Positions 8,948-16,984 of a DNA stretch of 64,000 nucleotides are shown one piece after another. The first letter of the stretch is position 1. Each line of letters opens with the position of its first letter. Below the pieces are notes generated by a model. It was not told where the DNA came from and ran no database searches. It saw nothing but the letters and a program-made list of their open reading frames with translations. Source of the stretch: Phycisphaerales bacterium (GTDB taxonomy: Bacteria; Planctomycetota; Phycisphaerae; Phycisphaerales; SM1A02). The stretch covers positions 175,056-239,055 of the forward strand of contig JAKVBX010000003.1 of the NCBI GenBank assembly GCA_022446795.1. The letters run 5' to 3'. Both the position numbers and the translations under genes were made by a program.

Positions 8948-8963
8948 GGGTTTCATGAAACCC
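8948..8963. promoter_or_regulatory. 16-bp perfect palindrome upstream of the DDAH-like gene
   Basis: GGGTTTCATGAAACCC is a perfect inverted repeat 54 nt before the DDAH-like start and 42 nt after the last pseudopilin gene. A TACCAT hexamer at 8983-8988 could be a -10 for the DDAH-like gene, which would put the palindrome just upstream of the promoter. It may be an operator, or a short hairpin ending the pilin operon; there is no T-run behind it. Confidence 0.35.
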
Positions 8964-9017
8964 CGGTGCAGTCAATACCCACTACCATGTGCGGTCTGGC
9001 CAACCCGAGGGGCTCCA

Positions 9018-9779
9018 ATGACCACCGCCTTCGTCCGATCCGTCAGTACTGCCATCAACGAGTGCGAGCTTACGCACATGGATCGTGAGCCGGTCGACCT
9101 GGACAATGCTCGCGCCCAGCACGCCGCCTACGTCGACGCCCTGTCCGACCTGGGCTGCGAGATCCACCGACTGCCAGCGCTGGACCACCAGCCCGATGCC
9201 GTCTTCGTCGAGGACACCGCCGTCGTGGTCCCCGAACTGGCGGTGCTGACCAATCCGGGCGCCGCCAGTCGCCGCGGCGAAGTCGATACCGTCGGCGAGG
9301 TCCTCTCGGCGCATCGCAAGGTCGTCCGATTGGATGACTCCGGAACGCTGGAGGGTGGTGATGTCCTGAGAATAGACCGTCGGGTCTACGTCGGACTGTC
9401 TACCCGCAGTTGCGAGCAGGGCATCGGCCAGCTCAGGGCCTTCCTTGAGCCACTGGGCTACGACGTTGTGACCGTGCGTCACCGGGATGCGTTGCATCTC
9501 AAGACCGCCTGCACCTACCTCGGCGATGGCGTTCTGCTCCTGAACCCCGAGTGGGTCGACATCGAGGACTTTGACGGCCTCGAACCGCTGGAGTGCGACC
9601 CGGACGAGGCCTTTGCCTGCAATGCCATCCGAATCGGCGACAAGGTGCTGTTCCCAGCCGAGTTCACGCGGACCCAGGAACGCATCGAGGCCCGCGGGTT
9701 TGCGGTGCACCCGGTCTCGGCATCTGAACTGGCCAAGGCCGAAGGTGGCCTCACCTGTTCCAGCATCATCATCGACTAG
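9018..9779 (+). CDS. Dimethylarginine dimethylaminohydrolase-like amidinotransferase-fold hydrolase
   Basis: A 253-residue protein of the guanidino-group modifying superfamily. Visible motifs match DDAH: FVEDTAVV (63-70), LEGGDVL (111-117), the catalytic histidine in LHLKTA (H160) and the nucleophile in GLTCSSI (C247). DDAH turns N-methylated arginines into citrulline and methylamines; related enzymes act on other guanidino substrates, so the substrate is open. The ATG at 9018 is chosen because GAGGGG stands about 7 nt upstream and the protein then begins like the family. The length agrees with known DDAHs. It is a single gene with no amino-acid transporter beside it. Confidence 0.88.
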   Translation: MTTAFVRSVSTAINECELTHMDREPVDLDNARAQHAAYVDALSDLGCEIHRLPALDHQPDAVFVEDTAVVVPELAVLTNPGAASRRGEVDTVGEVLSAHRKVVRLDDSGTLEGGDVLRIDRRVYVGLSTRSCEQGIGQLRAFLEPLGYDVVTVRHRDALHLKTACTYLGDGVLLLNPEWVDIEDFDGLEPLECDPDEAFACNAIRIGDKVLFPAEFTRTQERIEARGFAVHPVSASELAKAEGGLTCSSIIID

Positions 9780-9802
9780 AACACTGATCCCACGGGACGC
9801 GT

Positions 9803-10822
9803 TCAGCGATCACGGCCTGGACCACGCGGTCCGCCCGGGCGGCCTCCACGTCCACCGCGACCACCTCGTCCACCCCGCTCCCCGCGTTGACCACCGCGAC
9901 CAGCGCCGCGGCCCCGGGACTGGCCCAGTCCACCCTTCTGCTGGAAGCTGGAATCAGGCATGCCCTTGAAGCTTCGTGCGAGGAACGGGAACTCGACGGT
10001 GACCACGTAGTAGTAGGTCCCGTCGGGAAACTCCGGTGTCACGCCGTAGCGGCCGTTGAGTTCATCGAGATCACCACTGCCGGCCACGAACTCGAAGTCC
10101 TGTTCGTATCGACCGTCGTATCGACTCCCCGGGCCCGTCGGAGGCTCGGGGCGATCACCCTTCTTCAGCTGCCAGCTGCTGCGGAGCGGCTTGATCGGGC
10201 TCGTGGCATTGTCTGCCTGCACATGACCACGTGCCGAGTAGATGGGATAACCGTCAGCAGCCCAGCCCAACTGGATCATGCCTTCCTTGTTTTCCGCATC
10301 CTTGGCACGCTGGGACATGAGCCCCGTGGGTGGACCGTGATAGTGATACAACCCGGATGACTGCACGTGAGCGTTGTTCTCGTCCAGGCCCAGGCTGTGC
10401 CTCGGTGACTTCACTTCCATTCGCCATCCCGAATTCCGGTCGTTCTTCCAGTACTCCGCGGTGTGCGGCTCGAATGGAACACCATTCAGCGCAACGCCGA
10501 AGAAGCCACGGCCATTGGGAACTGGCTTGGTCGCCTCCCGGGGCACCATCGGCACCCGCAGGACGATTTCCTGGGGGCTCATCGCGTGGGGATTGCCACG
10601 ATTGGGAAAACGGCCCATGGCATGTGCCGGCACGGCATTGGACGTGATGACGCGAAACCCCTCGACCTCCGTGATCTCCACGCGAGGTGCGGTCGCCTTG
10701 GCGGACTGCTCACCTTCGGCTCCCGGGCGGGTATCCGGCGGATAGGCCGCATGGTCATGGCCATCGTGGGCCAGGACGGACGGACAGGCAATGAGCGAAA
10801 ACAGGATCAGGCTGCGGATCAT
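9803..10822 (-). CDS. Secreted YHYH-domain protein with Arg/Gly-rich tail
   Basis: This carries the SGLYHYHGPP motif that names the YHYH family, in a beta-rich context that is often extracellular and metal-linked. The ATG at 10822 starts a clear signal peptide (MIRSLILFSLIACPSVLAHD); GAGAGGAG lies upstream, and the longer reading lacks a signal. A His/Asp cluster HDGHDHA follows the cleavage region. The last 40 residues are an RGG-like tail made of repeated G-G-R-G units, which is odd in a bacterial exported protein. It lies 43 nt downstream of the carbonic anhydrase gene on the same strand, so the two are probably cotranscribed. Function unknown. Confidence 0.75.
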   Translation of the reverse strand: MIRSLILFSLIACPSVLAHDGHDHAAYPPDTRPGAEGEQSAKATAPRVEITEVEGFRVITSNAVPAHAMGRFPNRGNPHAMSPQEIVLRVPMVPREATKPVPNGRGFFGVALNGVPFEPHTAEYWKNDRNSGWRMEVKSPRHSLGLDENNAHVQSSGLYHYHGPPTGLMSQRAKDAENKEGMIQLGWAADGYPIYSARGHVQADNATSPIKPLRSSWQLKKGDRPEPPTGPGSRYDGRYEQDFEFVAGSGDLDELNGRYGVTPEFPDGTYYYVVTVEFPFLARSFKGMPDSSFQQKGGLGQSRGRGAGRGGQRGERGGRGGRGGRGGRPGGPRGPGRDR

Positions 10823-10865
10823 TTGGTGCACTCCTCTCGGGAGTACTACGACCCCCGCCCCCGGA

Positions 10866-11585
10866 TCATCCCTCCACGGGAACAAATTGCCCAGTTCCCA
10901 ACTCGTAGACGCCTCCGATGATCTTCAGGCTGCCCTTGGCATGGGCCTCCTGGATGATGTCGGACATCTTCGGAAGACGCTTCATGGCCAGCCGGACATT
11001 CTCCCGGATGGTGTTGTCCAGCACGTCGCCCTCTTCACCCTTGGTGTTGATGACCGCGGGCAGGATCTCACCGATCAGACCCGGCAGGGAACCGGGCAGA
11101 TCATCCAGGGAATCAAAGTTCTTGATGGCGGCATCAACCGCTCCACAGGAGCTGTGACCCATCACGACGATCAGCGGAGAGCCCAGGACGGCAATCGAGT
11201 ACTCCATGCTGGCGACGATCTCCGGCGTCGGGATGTTGCCCGCCACGGCACAGACGAAGATGTCGCCGATGCCCTGATCGAACACGATCTCCGGCGAAAC
11301 CCGGGAGTCCGCACATCGCAGGATGATGGCGAACGGCGCCTGGCTGTCGACCAGTTGCTTCCGCATGGCATTGAAGTCATGCGGGTTCATCTCACCGGAG
11401 ATGAACCGCTTGTTGCCCTCCATGAGCATGCGGACACCTTCATCCGCCGTGGGCTGACTGGCCCGGATCTTTGCCGCGGTTCGTCCCATGGCGGTCAATG
11501 GTAAACCAGCCAGGCAACTCATTCCAACAAGTCCGGTGAGTGCACGACGTCGAGAGGGTCCAGAGGGGGTGCAGCCGCAGCTCAT
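10866..11585 (-). CDS. Exported beta-class carbonic anhydrase
   Basis: Zinc ligands and the catalytic dyad of beta carbonic anhydrases are present: C91-A-D93-S-R95, then H144-S-S-C147-G. The enzyme interconverts carbon dioxide and bicarbonate. Residues 11-34 (SRRRALTGLVG followed by a hydrophobic stretch and T-A-M-G) look like a Tat signal peptide, so the enzyme would be periplasmic, whereas most beta-CAs are cytoplasmic. CGGAGA lies about 8 nt before the ATG. At 239 residues it is the usual size plus a signal. It is followed by the YHYH gene, probably in one operon. Confidence 0.92.
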   Translation of the reverse strand: MSCGCTPSGPSRRRALTGLVGMSCLAGLPLTAMGRTAAKIRASQPTADEGVRMLMEGNKRFISGEMNPHDFNAMRKQLVDSQAPFAIILRCADSRVSPEIVFDQGIGDIFVCAVAGNIPTPEIVASMEYSIAVLGSPLIVVMGHSSCGAVDAAIKNFDSLDDLPGSLPGLIGEILPAVINTKGEEGDVLDNTIRENVRLAMKRLPKMSDIIQEAHAKGSLKIIGGVYELGTGQFVPVEG

Positions 11586-11670
11586 GTCCTGATCTCCGTT
11601 GTTTGGGACTTCACGTGGCGTGGATATCGGCCAATTCCCGTGTTGAACAACACAGGGAGTTCAGCGGGGC

Positions 11671-13587
11671 CTACTGGGTGCCGGCCTCACGCCGATACTC
11701 GAAGGGCGAGGCCGGGAGCCCGGCTTCGTTCACGAGATCGGCATCGACGGGATCAGGCGCCCAGGCATATCGAACCAGGGTTGGGGGGCGAGCCGTGACC
11801 GGCAGTTTGATCAGGACCTCGTAGTCCGAGGTCAGCGTGGCCTCGGCCGGCATCAGAACGCCAGTGGGCCCCGCGACTTCGAACCCGGCGACCATCCGAT
11901 CACCACCGGCCGATCCACCATGGCCGCGAACCGCCAGTGGCGAGCCGAAGATGTCGAATTCCACCCGAACACCGGAGTCCGACCAGGACACATCCCGCGG
12001 GATCGGGCCGGACTTGACGATGTTGTCCTTGCCGTACACATCCACCAGGGCCCAGCGACCCAGGCGGTCACCGATGTCGTGCTTGTTTCGAGGGTGAATG
12101 TCCTTGGGATCACCAATGTCGGTGGTGATCGCCAGTCCCGTGCCGGGCACCTTCTCGTGCGTTCGTCGTTGCGCCTCCCGCAGGCGAGGATAGTTCCAGT
12201 CGGATCCTGTGTGCGCCCAGTTCGGCAGTTGGACGATCAGGAACGGCAGCTCATCGTTGTCCATCGTCCGTCGCCAGTCCTCGATCAGCAGGGGCAGCAT
12301 GATGTCATACTCGGCCGCCCGACCTTTACCGATGGCATTGTTCTCACCCTGGTACCAGGCGGCCCCGGCGAACTCGTAATCCTTCAGGGGATACAGCATG
12401 CCGTGGTACAGATGACTGGGCTTGTGCTGTGCGGGCAAACTCCTGATCTCAGCACCCACGATCATGCTGGCCGGGCCGGCCAGGCTGATGCGATCCTCGG
12501 GTGCATCGGCCGGGTGGACATAGACCATATCGGCCTCACCATGCAGACCACCGGGTCCAGCACCGTCCTTGACTCGAAGTGCCACAACCGCCGGCCCCGG
12601 GCTCACCAGTTCACCGGGAACATCGTAGTTTCGCCGGGTCTGCCATCCGTTGGTTCGTCCGATTTCAAAGCCGTTGAAGTAGGTGATGTCGTCATCATCA
12701 ACCATGCCGAGCGACATCCGGAGCGGTCGTCCCGTCCAATGCTTCGGCACTTCCATGGGGATGCGCAACCAGAAAATCCCATCAACCTCATCGGGAATCC
12801 CGAAGGTACTGCTGTGACCGGGAACGGCGCCCTGCTTCCACTCGGAGTCGTCGACGTCCAGGCCCGTGTACACGGCCGGATTCGTCTGGGCTTCTTCCTG
12901 GATCGCCGCAAACTGCGATTGAACTCGTCGGCCCGGCGCCACGGTCGACAGGGCCTCGGGACCGATCCAGGCCTCGGCGGAACTACCGCCCCAGCTTGAT
13001 GCCACGAGCCCGACGGGAACGCCCAGGTGATCCGAAATCGTCCGACCCATGTGGTAGGCCGAACCGGAGAAGTCGACCACGGTCTCCGGGCTGCATACCG
13101 ACCAACGTCCCGAGACATCGGCCGCCGGCGCGTCAACCGATGCCAGGCCGACGGTGAACATTCGAATCGTAGGACGATTCGCATCCGCCTTGACGTCATC
13201 GACCCGATCGCAACTGCGGACCTTCCACTGCATGTTGGACTGGCCTGAGCAGAACCACACCTCCCCGACGAGGACATCATTGATCGTAATCGTCCGCCCG
13301 TCAGATGTGATCGTCATGAGCTTGGGCTTGCTCGACGCCGCCATGGCCGGGAGCGTGGCCTTCCACTCGCCAGCGGGATCCGCCTGCGTCTCCACGACGG
13401 GCTTCCCACCGATTCGGATCGTGACCAAGGCATCCGGATTGGCCCAGCCCCAGATCGTATTGGGGCGGCCCTGCTGGAGAACCATGTGATCGGAGAAGAT
13501 CTTCGCGACCGAGAACTCAGCCGACCAGGCAACCCCGGTCGACAGGAAACCGATCACCACCATCACCGGGAGCAGCCACTTCTTCAT
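11671..13587 (-). CDS. Secreted sialate O-acetylesterase-like SGNH hydrolase
   Basis: A 638-residue exported protein with a signal peptide of about 23 residues. It shows the family start FSDHMVLQQ (31-39), the nucleophile block FCSGQSNMQW with S117, VASSWGGSSAEAWI, and AWYQGENNA, all typical of the sialate O-acetylesterase family. A galactose-binding-like beta domain is inserted in the middle (about residues 250-350). The family removes acetyl groups from sialic acid or from plant and algal polysaccharides, and in marine planctomycetes the latter is more likely. A very good AAAGGAGGA precedes the ATG. No dockerin is present, unlike its neighbours. Confidence 0.88.
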   Translation of the reverse strand: MKKWLLPVMVVIGFLSTGVAWSAEFSVAKIFSDHMVLQQGRPNTIWGWANPDALVTIRIGGKPVVETQADPAGEWKATLPAMAASSKPKLMTITSDGRTITINDVLVGEVWFCSGQSNMQWKVRSCDRVDDVKADANRPTIRMFTVGLASVDAPAADVSGRWSVCSPETVVDFSGSAYHMGRTISDHLGVPVGLVASSWGGSSAEAWIGPEALSTVAPGRRVQSQFAAIQEEAQTNPAVYTGLDVDDSEWKQGAVPGHSSTFGIPDEVDGIFWLRIPMEVPKHWTGRPLRMSLGMVDDDDITYFNGFEIGRTNGWQTRRNYDVPGELVSPGPAVVALRVKDGAGPGGLHGEADMVYVHPADAPEDRISLAGPASMIVGAEIRSLPAQHKPSHLYHGMLYPLKDYEFAGAAWYQGENNAIGKGRAAEYDIMLPLLIEDWRRTMDNDELPFLIVQLPNWAHTGSDWNYPRLREAQRRTHEKVPGTGLAITTDIGDPKDIHPRNKHDIGDRLGRWALVDVYGKDNIVKSGPIPRDVSWSDSGVRVEFDIFGSPLAVRGHGGSAGGDRMVAGFEVAGPTGVLMPAEATLTSDYEVLIKLPVTARPPTLVRYAWAPDPVDADLVNEAGLPASPFEYRREAGTQ

Positions 13588-13740
13588 CCTGTCCTCCTTT
13601 TGAGAACTCGAACCCTACACCCTGAGGACGGACCCATCAATGCCGGCGTGACGCAACGGCTTGATCGCCATCCCCAAGGCCATGGAGGAGGAGAGAAAGA
13701 GAGAAGAGAAGCAGGCTGGTTTGACCTGGATACCAATGGA

Positions 13741-13775
13741 CATCGGCCGACCGCAGCCTTTGCGGTCGACCGATG
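13741..13775. other. Strong 15-bp inverted repeat between minus-strand genes
   Basis: Arms CATCGG-c-CGACCGCA and TGCGGTCG-a-CCGATG pair with one mismatch around the loop GCCTT. It lies 80 nt after the stop of the 13855-15429 gene and 154 nt before the start of the esterase gene. No T-run follows on either strand, so it is either a factor-dependent terminator or an mRNA-stability element. A second smaller hairpin CCAGTC/GACTGG is at 13824-13841, and a purine-only tract at 13682-13709. Confidence 0.4.
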
Positions 13776-13854
13776 CCGGCCTTGCGGCCTGCTCTGAGCG
13801 AACCAGGCATTCCCTGTTCCGGGCCAGTCGCTCCGGACTGGAAGGCGATCCGGT

Positions 13855-15429
13855 TCAGCAGCCCCCGTACCACTTCAGCATCTGGAGCAGATCTTCAACA
13901 TCCACGACGAGGTCGCCATTGAGATCCGCATCACTCTCACCGGTCTGGCCCCATCCGCCAATCACGGCAAGGGCATCATCGACATCGGCATCGCCATCAC
14001 CGTCAGCATCACCCTCGCAGGTACTCTCACACTCGTCGGGCACGCCATTTCCATCCTGGTCCTGGCTGGGACCGTTGGCAATGTCGCAGGCATCCGGGAT
14101 CCCGTTCTCATTGCAATCCGCGGACGGTTCGTAGGCAAAGGTGTGATCAACCAGGTCCTGCCAGGGCTCGCCGTATTCATCTCGCCCCTGCACGAGCGCC
14201 TCGACCATGACCGTGGAATCGAGTCCCATCGCCGTCAATCGGGCAATCCGTACCCCGTGCTGCTCGGAGCAGTCCTGCGACACGAACGGCTGGGCCACCC
14301 CCTGTTCCTGGTCCGCAAGGACATACCAGGTTCCATTACCCACAGAGAGGTCCCCACCACTCTCGAACACCTCCCAGTCAATACCCACGACACCCAGGTT
14401 GTTCTCATCGAAGGGATCGCCGGTCATGTCCAGGGCCCCGATGGTCACACGGCTGTCCAGGTGAAGATCGGCAGCAAAGGGGTAGAACGCCGGGTTGATT
14501 TCCTTGGAGGTCGGCCCACCATAGGCATCCTGGTAGAAGCCATGGGTCGACGCGATCATCTTGGGCTGAACACTGTTGCCCGCGATCGCTTCGATTCGAC
14601 TGCCTTCCGAAACAGCGGCATAGACATCGAATGTCCAACAGGGTTCACCAGTCGAGAGCAGGGAACTCCCGACGATCGAGTGGTGAATATCCACGTACGC
14701 AAGTTTCTCACAGGCCACGGTCGCGCAGGTACTGTCCTCACCATTCCACGACCCACCGGCGGACTGGCAGCTGGCCTCGGTCATGGCGTCGACACATTGT
14801 CCCAGCGCCAGGCAGCAGGCTCCAGTCATCTCCGCGAACTCGTAGTTGATGGTCACCCGGGTCGACAGAGTGCCGGAGTTGTAGATGGCGCAACCACTGC
14901 TCGTACCATTTTCGGTCAACATGCAGAGGTATCCACCGGAAAGTGCTTCCTCGATCACCTCAGGGCTGACCGCCCAGGAGACGGCTGATCCGGAGTACGT
15001 CTGGTTGAGGTAGCTCTGATCGGACGAACTGCGCATCTGCGAGCAGTAGCTCGAGTTGAGAACCTGGGTATTGGCGTCGATCCAGACGTCGACATAGGAC
15101 GCGTAGCAACTGTAGGGCTGGTTCCATCGGATGGTGGCACCGGTGATCTCCGCCCCCTCCGGAACCTGCCCCTCCAGGTCCCAACGCCAGGCCGCCCGTT
15201 CCCGCTCGTGGCCGCAGCCGTAGTAACTGTCGAAACAGCCCGTGAGGACGAAGGTGCTCGCGGAGCTGTTGTAGTAGTTGTAGGGATTGCAGCAGGACGC
15301 GTCATCCACCAGCCCCGACTGGACCGGGTAGACCGTCACGGAACCACTTTGTGCCTGGGCGAGCGAAGGCCATGCAAGCAGAATGGCAAAGACCGTGACC
15401 ATAGCCAGGACGTCATTCATGGAACGCAT
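13855..15429 (-). CDS. Secreted multidomain protein: CC module, GACC repeat, unknown domain, calcium repeats, dockerin
   Basis: 524 residues. Signal peptide (about 1-27), then a beta-rich module (about 30-195) with V-T-V-Y-P-V-Q-S-G and DDASCC, in which AAWRWDLEGQVPEGAEITGA resembles a DNRLRE/CBM96-like domain. One GACC cysteine repeat follows (about 202-240), then a domain of unknown function (about 245-435), a thrombospondin-type-3-like calcium region (DCNENGIPDACD, DQDGNGVPDECE) and a C-terminal EF-hand pair (dockerin-like) opening with C-E-G-D and ending Y-G-G-C. The ATG at 15429 has GGAGAG about 7 nt before it. It is the last gene of a same-strand run; role unknown, presumably extracellular matrix or surface. 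Confidence 0.82.
   Translation of the reverse strand: MRSMNDVLAMVTVFAILLAWPSLAQAQSGSVTVYPVQSGLVDDASCCNPYNYYNSSASTFVLTGCFDSYYGCGHERERAAWRWDLEGQVPEGAEITGATIRWNQPYSCYASYVDVWIDANTQVLNSSYCSQMRSSSDQSYLNQTYSGSAVSWAVSPEVIEEALSGGYLCMLTENGTSSGCAIYNSGTLSTRVTINYEFAEMTGACCLALGQCVDAMTEASCQSAGGSWNGEDSTCATVACEKLAYVDIHHSIVGSSLLSTGEPCWTFDVYAAVSEGSRIEAIAGNSVQPKMIASTHGFYQDAYGGPTSKEINPAFYPFAADLHLDSRVTIGALDMTGDPFDENNLGVVGIDWEVFESGGDLSVGNGTWYVLADQEQGVAQPFVSQDCSEQHGVRIARLTAMGLDSTVMVEALVQGRDEYGEPWQDLVDHTFAYEPSADCNENGIPDACDIANGPSQDQDGNGVPDECESTCEGDADGDGDADVDDALAVIGGWGQTGESDADLNGDLVVDVEDLLQMLKWYGGC
14135..14541. repeat. Copy A of a 407-bp duplicated coding block
   Basis: About 95 percent identical (some 22 substitutions counted by eye, no indels) to 17261-17667, in the same frame. 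It encodes about residues 297-432 of the unknown domain. The sequence on both sides is related but more diverged. Confidence 0.9.
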
Positions 15430-15473
15430 AAAAGAACTCTCCAAGAGGAACGAGGGCAGCCTATTGCTGAAAC

Positions 15474-16238
15474 TCAGGGACATTCGCCATACACCGACAG
15501 CATCACGAGGACATCGTCGACCGTGATGACCGCATCGCCGTCGAGGTCATACTCCGAAGACGTCGTGCCAAAGGCGCCGATCAATGCCAGCAGGTCATCG
15601 ACATCGACGGCATTGTCACCGTCGAAGTCGCCCTCGCATGTGTCCAGTTCATACTCGATGATGATCCGAACTCCCAGATCACCACTGCTGTGCATCAGAC
15701 AACCCTGTCCGCTGGACCCGATCTGATTGACAAGGCTCAGATACCCTCCGTTCAGGGCTTCGTCCATGACAGCCTCGTCAAGAGACCACGAGAAGGTTGA
15801 GGCGTAGTAGGCCTGGTCTGAATACTGCTGATCCGGATTGCTGCGAATCTGTTGACAGTAGCTCGAACTGAGAACCTGGGTACCAGCATCAATCCAGAGA
15901 TAGACACTCCATGCATCGCATAGACCCGGGTGATTCCAATGAATATGAGCCGATGTCGCGACAGCGGTTTCAGGCAAGGCGTTTTCAAGATCCCAACGCC
16001 AGGCACCGCGCTCACGATCATTCCAACAGCCGTAGTGGGGGTCACTGAAGCACCCAGTCAGCATGTATGTCAGAGAACTGCTGTTTGAATAGACGTATGG
16101 ACTGCAGCAGGAGGCATCATCAATGAGGCCACTCTGGACCGGATAGACGGTCACTGACTCTGCCTGGAGCTTGCCTGCCATCAACATGAATGACAAGACA
16201 ATCAACATGCTGATCACAACACGCCACCTCATGGACAA
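15474..16238 (-). CDS. Small secreted dockerin protein with CC module
   Basis: 254 residues: signal peptide (about 1-26), one CC module (27-200) closely related to the N-terminal module of the 13855-15429 product (V-T-V-Y-P-V-Q-S-G-L-I-D-D-A-S-C-C, then RERGAWRWDLE), and a dockerin-like EF-hand pair (C-E-G-D-F-D-G-D ... Y-G-E-C-P). In effect it is a short version of its neighbour without the middle domains. Its start lies inside the upstream gene (10-base overlap with 16229-16984), so it is translationally coupled. No enzymatic motif is seen. Confidence 0.82.
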   Translation of the reverse strand: MSMRWRVVISMLIVLSFMLMAGKLQAESVTVYPVQSGLIDDASCCSPYVYSNSSSLTYMLTGCFSDPHYGCWNDRERGAWRWDLENALPETAVATSAHIHWNHPGLCDAWSVYLWIDAGTQVLSSSYCQQIRSNPDQQYSDQAYYASTFSWSLDEAVMDEALNGGYLSLVNQIGSSGQGCLMHSSGDLGVRIIIEYELDTCEGDFDGDNAVDVDDLLALIGAFGTTSSEYDLDGDAVITVDDVLVMLSVYGECP

Positions 16239-16984
16239 GCTCCATACAGGGAGAGGATCGCCAGCACGTCTTCGATCGTGATATGGTCATCACCATCGAG
16301 GTCATACTCCGGTGCATAGCTGCCGAAGGCACCAATGATGGCCAGTACGTCATCGACATCGACGCTGGAGTTGCCGTCGAAGTCACCTTCGCAGGTCTCC
16401 AGGTCATATTCCACCAGCAGCACCGCAGTCGGCTCCAGGTAGGCTATCGAACCCCAGTACTCTCCGACTGACATGCTCATCACCAACCATTCCGTGCTGT
16501 CCTGCGCCTCGATGATGTCATTTGTCGCCAGTTCGTATTCCATTGACTCCAGTTGCCCCGGTTGCTCGAAGAGCTCGCCAGAACCGTACAGGTCATTCCC
16601 ATCCTGGATGGTAAAGGTCCCTGTCCCAGCCTTCATGCCGAGCTTGAACAAGTGGCCCGCCTGGCCATAGGCATTGTCTCCCCAGAGACGTACCTTCAGC
16701 GAGCTGATGACCGCGCCCTCTGGAATCTCTGACAAGTTGAATCGCCACATGGAGATCTTCTTGCCGCTGTAGGTGTAATCACCCGTGTTCAGACTGCACC
16801 AGCCACCCCGCATCGTGGGCGGGTTGTTGTACCAATAGGTGTTGGCGCACTGGAACCCCCCGCTCCACCAGAGCTGGACGGCCTGCGTGTCCTCGATCTC
16901 GACAACCTGAGTCTCCGCATGACCGTATCCGGCCAAAGCAAGAAGACAACCAGCCATCATTGATTTGCAAAGACTCATCAACAT
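16229..16984 (-). CDS. Small secreted dockerin protein, DNRLRE-like module
   Basis: 251 residues with a signal peptide (about 1-24, ending Y-G-H-A), a beta-rich module in which ISMWRFNLSEIPEGAVISSL gives the clearest DNRLRE/CBM96-like signature of the group, and a C-terminal EF-hand pair (C-E-G-D-F-D-G-N ... Y-G-A-C-P). Aromatic residues near the N-terminus (WWSGG, TYWYNN) could serve carbohydrate binding, but that is inference. It overlaps the upstream gene by 7 bases and the downstream gene by 10, so it is the middle of a coupled operon. Confidence 0.82.
   Translation of the reverse strand: MLMSLCKSMMAGCLLALAGYGHAETQVVEIEDTQAVQLWWSGGFQCANTYWYNNPPTMRGGWCSLNTGDYTYSGKKISMWRFNLSEIPEGAVISSLKVRLWGDNAYGQAGHLFKLGMKAGTGTFTIQDGNDLYGSGELFEQPGQLESMEYELATNDIIEAQDSTEWLVMSMSVGEYWGSIAYLEPTAVLLVEYDLETCEGDFDGNSSVDVDDVLAIIGAFGSYAPEYDLDGDDHITIEDVLAILSLYGACP

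Noticed and set aside
11920-12999. A 359-codon open frame opposite the esterase gene
   Set aside because: The esterase frame contains GQSNM and the signal peptide; the opposite frame shows nothing.
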